Origin: Oscillospiraceae bacterium | GTDB taxonomy: Bacteria; Bacillota; Clostridia; Oscillospirales; Acutalibacteraceae | Assembly (NCBI GenBank): GCA_015066345.1 | Contig: SVOQ01000011.1 | Span: forward strand, 1-64,000 | DNA length: 64,000 nt | Direction: 5' to 3' | Shown here: positions 39,826-48,994 of the stretch, in pieces | Numbering within the stretch: position 1 is the stretch's first letter | How the letters are laid out: every line of letters begins with the position of its first letter | Program-made: the position numbers and the translations under genes | The notes under the pieces: model-generated | Databases searched by the model: none | What the model saw: only the letters and a program-made list of their open reading frames with translations | What the model was told of the DNA's origin: nothing

Positions 39826-40661
39826 TAGTATATTAATATTTTTGGGTTATCAGCAGGATTCAACCACTTGAGTATGGAAACAATTGTTTCTTCGTCAGAG
39901 GCAACGCAACCGGCGGTGTATTTATAACCCACGTGCAAAAATATAGCAGAGCCATTATTTTTTACTATCGGGTCAGTGTTGTAATTAATAACCGCACCGT
40001 AAATGTACTCATCATACGACCACATTTTTTCGGCAGAAGCCCATTGTATTTTTTGATTTTTAGTATCAACCCACTGATTATAGAAGTCAGAATCAGGGTC
40101 ATCCACCCAATAAATCCCCTCGTAAACATCACGATATTCCATTTTTGTACCGGGATTATCCTTAGTGCCAAAAGCAAAACCCAAATCATATAAACCTTTG
40201 GGTGAGTAATAATCACCCTCAGTTTTTTCATCGGGAGAAATAGTTCCGTTTTTACCAACAAAAACCTTTGATTTTATATCCGTACTTTGCCACAGACCAT
40301 CATTACACTCGTAGCATTGAAGATGATAGTCGTCATTCTCCCCTGTTACTACGATTAGTTGATTGGTGCTTTCAAGGTCTTCAAAATCATAACCCGACTT
40401 TAAAAGTATTCCTGAAAGTTCTGAAGGCAGAGAAACCGCGATTTCTGTTGGTGGTGCTGTCATTTGTGGTACTTCAGTAGTTTGAGGTACTGCGTTAACC
40501 ATCTGTTGAGCAGTACTTTCGGTAGATTCAATTGCAATCGGTAAATTACCAGTGACTTTCGAACCCACAAAAGCAATAACACCGGTTACAAGAAGTACAC
40601 ACCCCAAGGAAACAACCAAAACACTTACAACTATACCTATAATTAGTTTCTTTTTATTCAT
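39825..40661 (-). CDS. TM-anchored L,D-transpeptidase (YkuD-like)
   Basis: VFVGKNGTISPDEKTEGDYYSPKGLYDLGFAFG; GSAIFLHVGYKYTAGCVASDEETIVSILKWLNP. Confidence 0.78.
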   Translation of the reverse strand: MNKKKLIIGIVVSVLVVSLGCVLLVTGVIAFVGSKVTGNLPIAIESTESTAQQMVNAVPQTTEVPQMTAPPTEIAVSLPSELSGILLKSGYDFEDLESTNQLIVVTGENDDYHLQCYECNDGLWQSTDIKSKVFVGKNGTISPDEKTEGDYYSPKGLYDLGFAFGTKDNPGTKMEYRDVYEGIYWVDDPDSDFYNQWVDTKNQKIQWASAEKMWSYDEYIYGAVINYNTDPIVKNNGSAIFLHVGYKYTAGCVASDEETIVSILKWLNPADNPKILIY

Positions 40662-40662
40662 A

Positions 40663-41919
40663 TTAATAAATTATGATAACGGGATTCTTAGCACTGTCAA
40701 GATAGTCAAGGAAAATGAGCATGTCATCACCGGAAATATCCACGCAACCCTGAGTCTCGGTAAGAGTATCATTTTTACCACAGAGGGTTATAACAGAACC
40801 ACAACCGGGACTTGCATTATCACTTACAATACCATCACCGTTAGCGGCAATATTGATACAGTAATTATGCCTGTCGTTCTTGAAATAAGAACTATACATA
40901 GGCTCTGCGCTACTCCAATCCTTATAGTAACTATCGGACTGCTGAAGTGTATTGTAATAACGGGAATTCACATCATCAACCCATACAGAGTAGGAATCTA
41001 TACGTTGGAAACTCATAGCCGTGCCCGGGTCACTCAAACCACAGCAGAAGGTTAAATCAAATTCACCTGCAGGGGTACATCCGTCACCCTCGTGCTTATT
41101 CTCTGTAATACCGTTTTTACCCACTCTGCCGTTAGCAGTTGCTTTTTCAACCCATATATCCCCTTCTTTTTCATAGAGAACGATGGTTGTATGAGTACCA
41201 TTACACTTAGCGAGAATAAACTGCTCACAATACATAGCAGTAGGCACTCTCTCAGGTAATTCAACGGGAACAACAGTAGTAGAAACTTCGGTTGTAATTT
41301 CTTCCGTTACATCTTCAGCAGGTATTTCCGTTATATCAACATATGGTGCCATTGTCATTTCTACACCAATATCTGTTTTTTTATTAAACAACGCAAAAGC
41401 ACCCACGCCTAAAATACCCAACGCACCAAGAATCAGGAAACCGATTATACCTAAAACGAACAATACAACAAGAATAATTGCAATAATTATAGGTGCTTTA
41501 CTTTTCTTTTTAGGTTTAGTGGCTTCAGGCTCTTCTTTCTTGGGTTCGGAAGAAGTAGCAGAAACAGAAACGGTATCTTCTTTAATATCCACAAACATAG
41601 TTACCGCAGGTAATGTTTTATTATCTTCATCTGCGATACGGATTTCCATACCATTTGATAACTTAACATCTTTTCTCTTGGTACTGTTTACAACTATTCC
41701 GTTCTTACTCTGATTATCGAAAACAACCCAACCAACATTTGTAAACTGAAAATAACCGTGATTTTCAGATACAGTCGGGGAATCTATAACAATATCATTG
41801 GCGGAACTATTACCGAAGGTTACTTTGTTTTTACCAAAAGAATTTAAATCGACTGTAAAAACTGAGCCTGTACCGTTATAAATATTAATAACAACAGGTA
41901 TTACTTTTTCACTCATCAA
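40663..41919 (-). CDS. FHA domain - TM - L,D-transpeptidase-like fusion protein
   Basis: VTFGNSSANDIVIDSPTVSENHGYFQF...WVVFDNQSKNGIVVN FHA; TM; ANGRVGKNGITENKHEGDGCTPAGEFDLTFCCG...TQGCVDIS. Confidence 0.82.
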   Translation of the reverse strand: MMSEKVIPVVINIYNGTGSVFTVDLNSFGKNKVTFGNSSANDIVIDSPTVSENHGYFQFTNVGWVVFDNQSKNGIVVNSTKRKDVKLSNGMEIRIADEDNKTLPAVTMFVDIKEDTVSVSATSSEPKKEEPEATKPKKKSKAPIIIAIILVVLFVLGIIGFLILGALGILGVGAFALFNKKTDIGVEMTMAPYVDITEIPAEDVTEEITTEVSTTVVPVELPERVPTAMYCEQFILAKCNGTHTTIVLYEKEGDIWVEKATANGRVGKNGITENKHEGDGCTPAGEFDLTFCCGLSDPGTAMSFQRIDSYSVWVDDVNSRYYNTLQQSDSYYKDWSSAEPMYSSYFKNDRHNYCINIAANGDGIVSDNASPGCGSVITLCGKNDTLTETQGCVDISGDDMLIFLDYLDSAKNPVIIIY

Positions 41920-41976
41920 ATCACCCCATATATTTTGATGATTTGATTATAACAAAGGTAAAAGCCCTTGTCAAAT

Positions 41977-42294
41977 TCAGTCGATGCAATCCTTATCGGA
42001 CCATTCTGATGCAGGATTCTTATCCTTACCGCCTCTGAAAAACTCATGAGTGCGGTTTTTCATCTCGGGTGTTTCACCCTGAGCAATGGCAGGAAAATCA
42101 TTTTCTGTATTTGCGGTAGGTTGAATTTCATAAGTACCGTAAACATTAACCTGCTCCTCACAACTATCAGGATTACAAACGGCATAACTTACGGATATAT
42201 CCACGGGCGGATTAAAATTTTCGTTGTTGATTTCTTTTGATATATAAGTTTGTAAATTTCTGTTATCAGACTTATTGTTTTCAGATTTTGACAT
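41977..42294 (-). CDS. hypothetical protein
   Basis: 105 aa ORF, no family recognised. Confidence 0.45.
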   Translation of the reverse strand: MSKSENNKSDNRNLQTYISKEINNENFNPPVDISVSYAVCNPDSCEEQVNVYGTYEIQPTANTENDFPAIAQGETPEMKNRTHEFFRGGKDKNPASEWSDKDCID

Positions 42295-42354
42295 AAAAAA
42301 CTTCCTTTCATTAAATACTTTTAGTATCCGCAGAAAGGATTTTGATATGCACTA

Positions 42355-42906
42355 TTATAATAAATTATCATCATAAACAGCTCGTACACCGCCGATAAAT
42401 TTAGGACGTGTGCGCGCACCAACCACCAAAGCTTTGCCAATGGTATTATTTTTAAGTCTTATGGGTACTGCAACCTTTTTAAGATGCATACCAATCATAG
42501 TAAGACCGATATCAAGACCTGCATCAGCTTTAATTTCCTCTAACGCTATAGGGTTTTCAAAGGCTTTATATGCTTGTGTTGCAAGGGAGCCACCAGCTTT
42601 AGGTTGAGGTACAACGTTTACACACTCGGTAAAGGGCACTGCTTTACGCTCGGTAATGATGGCACGATTAAGATGCTCACAACACTGTACAGCAAGAAAC
42701 AAGCCTTTTGATTTAGTAAAATCATAGAGAGCCTCAAAAATCTTCCCTGCCACGTCGTAATTAGAATTAGTGCCAATAGTAGAGCCCACAACCTCACTGG
42801 TTGAGCAACCCACAACCACAATGTTACCTTCTTTTAATTTTGCGGTTTCACAAAGCTCGGAAATCGCTGCTTTTGTCTGTTCATAAATTGATTTATCCAT
42901 AATCAT
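42355..42906 (-). CDS. YwlG/DUF436 (TIGR01440-like) family protein
   Basis: VVGCSTSEVVGSTIGTNSN; AVQCCEHLNRAIITE; GLDIGLTMIGMHLKKVAVPIR. Confidence 0.88.
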   Translation of the reverse strand: MIMDKSIYEQTKAAISELCETAKLKEGNIVVVGCSTSEVVGSTIGTNSNYDVAGKIFEALYDFTKSKGLFLAVQCCEHLNRAIITERKAVPFTECVNVVPQPKAGGSLATQAYKAFENPIALEEIKADAGLDIGLTMIGMHLKKVAVPIRLKNNTIGKALVVGARTRPKFIGGVRAVYDDNLL

Positions 42907-43009
42907 CCCTATTTCGTAGATTTAAACTTTATTATACACATTATACGATAAAACTGATTATATAACAACTACCAAATCAAAAGTTTTTAATATGGTCAAA
43001 TGGAGTGAT

Positions 43010-43183
43010 AATGAAATATTCGGCAATGCCGAACATGAAATAATCTTCGATTATGAAATATTTTGTCTGACGACAAAATGTGAAATAAAATTTGCCATAA
43101 TTATCATATGCGTAAGCATATTTCACACACGAAGTGTATTTCACAGCGTAGCTATTTCACTTGCCCGAAGGGCAAATTTCATT
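43010..43183. repeat. micro-hairpin array with TGAAATA / TATTTCA spacers
   Basis: Seven short stems with 3-4 nt loops: TTCGGC-AAT-GCCGAA, ATAATC-TTC-GATTAT, ATTTTGTC-TGAC-GACAAAAT, ATATGC-GTAA-GCATAT, ACAC-GAA-GTGT, AGC-GTA-GCT, TTGCCC-GAA-GGGCAA. Confidence 0.9.
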
Positions 43184-43184
43184 G

Positions 43185-43214
43185 AAAAAAGCAGTTCCGA
43201 AGAACTGCTTTTTT
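43185..43214 (-). terminator. tRNA-Arg terminator
   Basis: AAAAAAGCAGTTC-cgaa-GAACTGCTTTTTT. Confidence 0.85.
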
Positions 43215-43216
43215 CT

Positions 43217-43291
43217 TGGCACCCCCTGCGAGAATCGAACTCACATCTAATCCTTAGGAGGGATTTATTCTATCCATTGAACTAAGGAGGC
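43217..43291 (-). tRNA. tRNA-Arg(CCU)
   Basis: Reverse complement GCCTCCTTAGTTCAATGGATAGAATAAATCCCTCCTAAGGATTAGATGTGAGTTCGATTCTCGCAGGGGGTGCCA. Confidence 0.93.
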
Positions 43292-43387
43292 TTAAATATT
43301 AAGTTATTCTTTCATCAAAGTATCCGAAAGCAAACCAATTATATCAAAATAACAGTATTTGTCAAGTAATGACTAAGGTGATGTATT

Positions 43388-43840
43388 TTACTTATCTTCT
43401 TTCTTTTTGTTCTTTTTTCTGAATATTATCAACTTACTGGAAACGTAGTTCATAATAACAACAACAATTGAAAGTACTAATTTTATACCAAGTTGACCCC
43501 ACTTGGTATCGCAGGAAAAAAGGTCTATGGCAACAACAAGACCAACCGTTTCAAATACGTAACTCAAAAGACGTGCTAAAGTAAACTCCAACGCCTCTTT
43601 AACAACGGTAAGTACTTTTTTACTTTTGGATTCAAACACCCATATCTTATTAGTTACAAAAGCAACTGCAACACCCACAAACCAAGCAACAGTATTGTTA
43701 ACGGCGGCATATTCCTCACCTAAGATTTCCGACATCAACAAAAACGCTCCTGCATTTGCTATTGTTGTCAGAACACCAAAAAGAGCATACAGAACGAACT
43801 CTTTATATTTAATTAACAAGCCTTTAATTTTTTCTTTCAT
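43388..43840 (-). CDS. GtrA family membrane protein
   Basis: FVLYALFGVLTTIANAGAFLLMSEILG...VAWFVGVAVAFVTNKIWVFESK. Confidence 0.85.
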   Translation of the reverse strand: MKEKIKGLLIKYKEFVLYALFGVLTTIANAGAFLLMSEILGEEYAAVNNTVAWFVGVAVAFVTNKIWVFESKSKKVLTVVKEALEFTLARLLSYVFETVGLVVAIDLFSCDTKWGQLGIKLVLSIVVVIMNYVSSKLIIFRKKNKKKEDK

Positions 43841-44768
43841 CCTTACCCAAATGCTCCTTCAAAACATAGATAGGTCTGTTTTTAACCTGCATATAGATTT
43901 TTGAAAGGTATTCACCCAAAAGACCAAGGCAGAAAAGCTGTATTCCGCCGAGGAATAAAACAAGAACAACAATTGTTGCATAACCCGGTACATCAATACC
44001 GAAAATCAATTTTTGGAAAATAACAACCAATAAATATAAAACCGATGCAAATGAGGTTGCAAGACCAATACCCGTAACGAACTTCAAGGGGAATGTAGAG
44101 AATGAAATTATACCTTCAATGGCATATTTTAACAGTTTTATAAAATTCCACTTAGATTTACCGAATCTACGTTCTTCGACAGTATAGGGAATATACTTAG
44201 TATTAAATCCGACCCAACTGAAAATGCCCTTTGAAAAACGGTGATACTCACCCATATCAAGTATGGCATCGACCATATTACGTTTCATAAGGCGGAAATC
44301 GGACGCGCCGTTAACAAAATCCACATCCGCAATTTTATTAATCACCTTATAAAAGCCGGATTTAACCACAGTCATAAACTTACTTTCTTTGCGGTTTTCC
44401 TGATATGCTGTAACGCAATCTATGGAATCATCCTCGCTCATTGCCTTGAGCATTTCAATAACTACCTCGGGGCGTTGTTGTAAATCCGCATCAATGATAC
44501 AAACTAAATCCCCTTTTGCGTGGGAAAGTCCCGCAAAAATCGCAGATTCTTTACCAAAATTACGGCTGAAAGTAAGTACCTGTACTTTATCAGGGTTATT
44601 TTCATAAATAACCTTAAGGTTTTTGCGGGTGTTATCTGTACTGCCGTCATTAACAAAAACTATTTCATAATTACCAACTAAGCCCTCAAAGGCTATTTGA
44701 GTTTCATCAAAAAATAACTGAACATTCTCTTCCTCATTAAAACAAGGAACAACTAACGACAATTTCAT
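43824..44768 (-). CDS. GT2 family glycosyltransferase (GtrB/DPM-like)
   Basis: LSLVVPCFNEEENV; FVNDGSTDNT; IIDADLQQRPEV; two C-terminal TMs. Confidence 0.9.
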   Translation of the reverse strand: MKLSLVVPCFNEEENVQLFFDETQIAFEGLVGNYEIVFVNDGSTDNTRKNLKVIYENNPDKVQVLTFSRNFGKESAIFAGLSHAKGDLVCIIDADLQQRPEVVIEMLKAMSEDDSIDCVTAYQENRKESKFMTVVKSGFYKVINKIADVDFVNGASDFRLMKRNMVDAILDMGEYHRFSKGIFSWVGFNTKYIPYTVEERRFGKSKWNFIKLLKYAIEGIISFSTFPLKFVTGIGLATSFASVLYLLVVIFQKLIFGIDVPGYATIVVLVLFLGGIQLFCLGLLGEYLSKIYMQVKNRPIYVLKEHLGKDERKN

Positions 44769-44924
44769 TTACACCCCTCCTTAGAGCAGATTAAGCACAT
44801 ATATTTGTATTATATCACAAATATATATCTTTTTTCAATACGGACACAAAATTTTACATTTTATTTATTCTTTACAAAAAAGTATAATTGATGTAAAATA
44901 AGGTCATATTATGGAGGTGAAGTT

Positions 44925-45377
44925 ATGATAAAAGACCACTCTCTGAAAGCAGCAGAGTTATTTGTAAATGGTTGTAACTGCTCACAGGCGGTTTTTGTAG
45001 CCTTTGCTGAGGATTGCGGTATTGACGAAAGAACCGCAATGAAAATCTCATCATCTTTCGGTGGCGGAATGGGTAGATTAAGGGAAGTCTGCGGTGCAGT
45101 AACAGGTATGTTTATGGTCGCAGGACTTCTTAAGGGATATGAAAACACCGACCCAAAAGAAATGAAAGACGAACATTATAAATTAATACAAACCCTCGCA
45201 AAAGAGTTTAATGAAGTACACGGCACATATATTTGCCGTGAGCTTTTGGGAACAATCGGTAAATCCTCACCAATATCCGACCCACGTACTGCGGAGTACT
45301 ACAAAACCCGTCCTTGCGTAAAATTTGTTATAACCGCTTCAAAAATACTTGACAAACACTTCTTTAATGAGTTATAA
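44925..45377 (+). CDS. C-GCAxxG-C-C family protein
   Basis: NGCNCSQAVFVAFAED...SSSFGGGMGRLREVCGAVTGMFMVAGLL. Confidence 0.88.
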   Translation: MIKDHSLKAAELFVNGCNCSQAVFVAFAEDCGIDERTAMKISSSFGGGMGRLREVCGAVTGMFMVAGLLKGYENTDPKEMKDEHYKLIQTLAKEFNEVHGTYICRELLGTIGKSSPISDPRTAEYYKTRPCVKFVITASKILDKHFFNEL

Positions 45378-45410
45378 GTATATTATTATTATATTTAAAA
45401 GGGTGATAAT

Positions 45411-46874
45411 ATGGCAACCGGATTAAAAAAGCAATACGGACTTCTGATGGCTATCTGCATGGTTGTAGGTACCGTTGTAGGTTCAGGTGTTTTCTTCAAG
45501 GCTCAGGCAATTCTTGAGAAAACCGAAGGCGATATGCCCATGGGTATCATCGCATGGATTATCGGTGGCGCAGTTATGATTTTCTGTGTCCTCGCTTTCT
45601 GCGTTATGGCTCAACGTTACGAAAAGGTTAACGGTGTTGTTGACTACGCAGAGGCTACAATCGGTAGTAAATATGCCTATATGATGGGTTGGTTTACTAC
45701 AACAATTTACACTCCCGCTATGACCTCAGTTCTTGCATGGCTTACTGCAAGATACTTCCTCACTTTCCTCAAATCCGTAAATCCCGACTTTATGCTTGTA
45801 AGCACCGACCAGGGATTTGCCCCCGTAAGCAGTTCCGAAACTTTCCTTCTTGCAGGTTTTATTCTTATTTTTGTATTCGCTGTTAATACTCTTTCTTCAA
45901 AACTTGCAGGTAAACTCCAGATTAGTGCTACATTTATTAAGCTTATTCCCCTTCTCCTTATGGCAGTTGGCGGTATCATTTATGGTCTTTCACATGATAT
46001 CTCAGGTGCTCCCGTTGAAGACGCAACTTCTATTCTTGTTTCAAACTTCGGCACAAGCAAAGGTAACATCTCGGTTCTTTTCGGTGCTGTGGTTGCTACC
46101 GCTTTCGCTTACGAAGGTTGGATTCTTGCTACATCCATTAACTCTGAAATCAAGAATTCAAAGAGAAATCTTCCCATCGCTCTTGTTTTAGGCGGTATCA
46201 TTATCATAGCAATTTACCTTTTCTATTATATTGGTGTTGCAGGTGGTGCAACTGTTGAGACACTTCAGTCCGATGGTGCTACAACCGCTTTCACAAATGT
46301 ATTCGGCAATGTTATCGGTAATATTCTTAACCTCTTTGTTTCAGTTTCCTGTCTCGGTACTCTCAACGGTCTTCTTATCGGTTGTATCCGCGGTATGTAC
46401 TCTATTTCAGTGCGTAATATGGGTCCCAAGATTAAACTTATGAAACAGGTTGACCCCGCTTCAGGTATGCCTTCAAACTCCTGTATCGTCGGTCTTGTAA
46501 TCGTTGCTGCATGGCTCGTTTATTTCTATGGTGCAAATCTTGCTCCCACAGGTTGGTTCGGTAAATTCAACTTTGACTCTTCCGAACTTCCCATCATCAC
46601 AATCTACGCTCTTTACATCCCCATGTTCATTATGTTTATGGTTAAGGAAAAGAGTTTAAACCCCTTAAAGAGATTCGTTTTGCCCATGCTTGGTATTATC
46701 GGTTCAGGATTTATGGTATTCGCCGCTATCTATTCACACGGCTATATCCCCTACATTACCGCTAAAGAAGCCGGTCAGGGTTTCTCCTGTCCTGTACTTT
46801 TCTACCTTATAGTATTTGCAGTTATTATGGGAATCGGTTTAATTCTTATGAAACCAAAAAAAGCAAAAGAATAA
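45411..46874 (+). CDS. APC-family amino acid permease
   Basis: 12-TM-like hydrophobic profile; VGTVVGSGVFFKAQAIL. Confidence 0.88.
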   Translation: MATGLKKQYGLLMAICMVVGTVVGSGVFFKAQAILEKTEGDMPMGIIAWIIGGAVMIFCVLAFCVMAQRYEKVNGVVDYAEATIGSKYAYMMGWFTTTIYTPAMTSVLAWLTARYFLTFLKSVNPDFMLVSTDQGFAPVSSSETFLLAGFILIFVFAVNTLSSKLAGKLQISATFIKLIPLLLMAVGGIIYGLSHDISGAPVEDATSILVSNFGTSKGNISVLFGAVVATAFAYEGWILATSINSEIKNSKRNLPIALVLGGIIIIAIYLFYYIGVAGGATVETLQSDGATTAFTNVFGNVIGNILNLFVSVSCLGTLNGLLIGCIRGMYSISVRNMGPKIKLMKQVDPASGMPSNSCIVGLVIVAAWLVYFYGANLAPTGWFGKFNFDSSELPIITIYALYIPMFIMFMVKEKSLNPLKRFVLPMLGIIGSGFMVFAAIYSHGYIPYITAKEAGQGFSCPVLFYLIVFAVIMGIGLILMKPKKAKE

Positions 46875-46887
46875 TCAATAGCACAGC

Positions 46888-46920
46888 AAAAATCCGACTG
46901 AGAAATCAGTCGGATTTTTA
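46888..46920. terminator. bidirectional terminator
   Basis: AAAATCCGACTGAgaaaTCAGTCGGATTTTTA. Confidence 0.8.
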
Positions 46921-46933
46921 TTTACTTGATATT

Positions 46934-47692
46934 TTAAAATGCTATGGGTGAATTATCAAATCTGCATTTTCTATAAAGCATTCCCCGGGCTAATTTATCG
47001 CCGTTTCTTGTAAGCAGGTCATCCACCCTGACAAACTCAAAACCCTCGCCCTGAAGCTCTTTAACGGCCTTTACAACGCCTTCAACGGTACTTTCACTAT
47101 TAATATTAAGTCTTATAATTTCGCCGTCCTTGGCGTTTCTCATAAGTTTTTCATAAACTTCATCTGCGGTGTAATTACCCTTGTCATAAACGCTTGATGA
47201 CCAGGCAACAAAAAAGCAATCAAGAGCTTTTAATTGATAAGAGCTTACAAACCCATCGGGCACTCTGACAAAGTACGGTCTTGTACCAATTTCGTCGCCG
47301 ATAATTTCAGCGGAATTATTAATATCCTCTTTGGCTTTGTTTTTCCCCATAAATAAAAGAGGTTTTGAATCATAGGTAAAATTACCTATCATATGTCCCT
47401 CGTCATAGGCACGTAAAACCGTCTGAGGATTTTTAGCAACATCCTCACCATAAACGAAAAACGTAACCTTTGCACCCGTAGGAGCAAGAGAATCTATTAG
47501 TTTTTTAGTATATTTACCCGTTGTTCCCTCAAATGTCAGGGCAATGGCTTTTTCACCAACGGGACTTGTACCTAAATTCAATCGGGAAACACCGTCAGGA
47601 ATACCCCTGGAAACTATAACAAGGACAATAAGAATTGAAATAACAATAAAAACAATATCCTTTTCTATAAAGGGTCTTTTTTTCTTTTTCAT
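46934..47692 (-). CDS. NodB-like polysaccharide deacetylase homolog, catalytic motifs degenerate
   Basis: ALTFEGTTGKYTKKLIDSLAPTGAKVTFFVYGEDVAKNP...GHMIGNFTYDS...RPYFVRVPDGF; lacks TFDDG and HSxxH. Confidence 0.75.
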   Translation of the reverse strand: MKKKKRPFIEKDIVFIVISILIVLVIVSRGIPDGVSRLNLGTSPVGEKAIALTFEGTTGKYTKKLIDSLAPTGAKVTFFVYGEDVAKNPQTVLRAYDEGHMIGNFTYDSKPLLFMGKNKAKEDINNSAEIIGDEIGTRPYFVRVPDGFVSSYQLKALDCFFVAWSSSVYDKGNYTADEVYEKLMRNAKDGEIIRLNINSESTVEGVVKAVKELQGEGFEFVRVDDLLTRNGDKLARGMLYRKCRFDNSPIAF

Positions 47693-47713
47693 AAGAAGCC
47701 TTCCTTCAGTAAT

Positions 47714-47750
47714 CAAAAAGCCGACCGTAAAAATCCGGTCGGCTTGATTT
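47714..47750 (-). terminator. ftsZ terminator
   Basis: AAGCCGACCG-taaaaat-CCGGTCGGCTT (read on minus strand, followed by T-run). Confidence 0.75.
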
Positions 47751-47757
47751 TATTGAA

Positions 47758-48825
47758 TTATTTCTTGAAAAGACCAAGGATATCAACGATATCACCGTCA
47801 TCATCGTCAGCAGAAGAGTAACTGTCGGAAACAACAGCAGCGCCGGATTTGTTTGCAATGCCGTTTGAATCAGTACCGAAACCTGTTGCGATAACTGTAA
47901 CAACCATTTCATCCTCAAGTTTTTCGTCGAATGCAACACCGAAGATAATGTTAGCATCAACATCAGCAGCTTCAGCAATAATACTTGCGGCTACGTCAAC
48001 ATCATCAAGAGTGATGTCAGGTGAAGAAGTGATACTGATAATAACACCCTTTGCACCCTGGATAGTTGTTTCAAGAAGGGGGCTTGAAACTGCTGCGTTT
48101 GCAGCTGCTTCTGCCTTTTCTTTACCTGTTGCACGACCAACACCCATATGAGCGTGACCTGCGTCTTTCATAACTGCAGTAACGTCAGCAAAGTCAAGGT
48201 TGATAAGACCGGGAACTTTAATAAGTTCGGAAATACTCTTTACACCCTGACGAAGAACATCGTCAGCAACGTCGAAAGCGTTAGCAAATGTAATCTTCTG
48301 GTCGGAAACGAGTTTAAGTCTTTCGTTGGGGATAACGATAAGGCTATCAACATGCTGAGCAAGTTCTGCGATACCTGCTTCTGCCTGCTGCATTCTTCTC
48401 TTACCTTCGAAAGCGAAGGGCTTTGTAACGATACCTACTGTAAGGATACCGTTGCTCTTAGCAATTTCTGCGATAGCGGGAGCTGCACCTGTACCTGTGC
48501 CACCGCCCATACCGGCAGTAATAAATACCATATTAGCACCGCTGAGTGCATCAACGATAGCATCTCTGCTTTCTTCGGCTGCTTTAAGACCCATTTCGGG
48601 ACGAGCACCTGCACCACGGCCGCCTGTTACCTTTTCACCAATCTGAATTTTGTGAGTTGCTTTAGAAAATGTAAGAACCTGTTTATCGGTATTTACTGCG
48701 ATAAACTCAACGCCCTGAACACCTGAGCTAACCATACGGTTAATAGCGTTTCCGCCGCCGCCACCGACACCGATTACCTTTATCTGTGTAACGTCTTCAA
48801 AATCGTTGGAAATTTCAAAGTTCAT
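47758..48825 (-). CDS. ftsZ: cell division protein FtsZ
   Basis: [39 protein letters not shown]. Confidence 0.98.
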   Translation of the reverse strand: MNFEISNDFEDVTQIKVIGVGGGGGNAINRMVSSGVQGVEFIAVNTDKQVLTFSKATHKIQIGEKVTGGRGAGARPEMGLKAAEESRDAIVDALSGANMVFITAGMGGGTGTGAAPAIAEIAKSNGILTVGIVTKPFAFEGKRRMQQAEAGIAELAQHVDSLIVIPNERLKLVSDQKITFANAFDVADDVLRQGVKSISELIKVPGLINLDFADVTAVMKDAGHAHMGVGRATGKEKAEAAANAAVSSPLLETTIQGAKGVIISITSSPDITLDDVDVAASIIAEAADVDANIIFGVAFDEKLEDEMVVTVIATGFGTDSNGIANKSGAAVVSDSYSSADDDDGDIVDILGLFKK

Positions 48826-48994
48826 TTTTCTTCCTCCTAAAATTATACACTAATATACAAATATAGTTTTACCTATAATACATCCACTAAATGTTATCAC
48901 AGTTTCGTGACAATATCAAGTTATTTTTTTAAAAAATTACTTATATTACATTATAATTTCTTTTTTTCTTCATTTTTAGAACATTCAAGACGAA

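Noticed and set aside
43010-43183. CRISPR array interpretation of the TGAAATA-spaced hairpins
   Set aside because: Repeat is only 7 nt, spacers are themselves palindromes, orientation flips mid-array, and no cas genes are nearby.
42992-43285. 97 aa ORF
   Set aside because: Overlaps the hairpin array, the terminator and tRNA-Arg; no coding signature.
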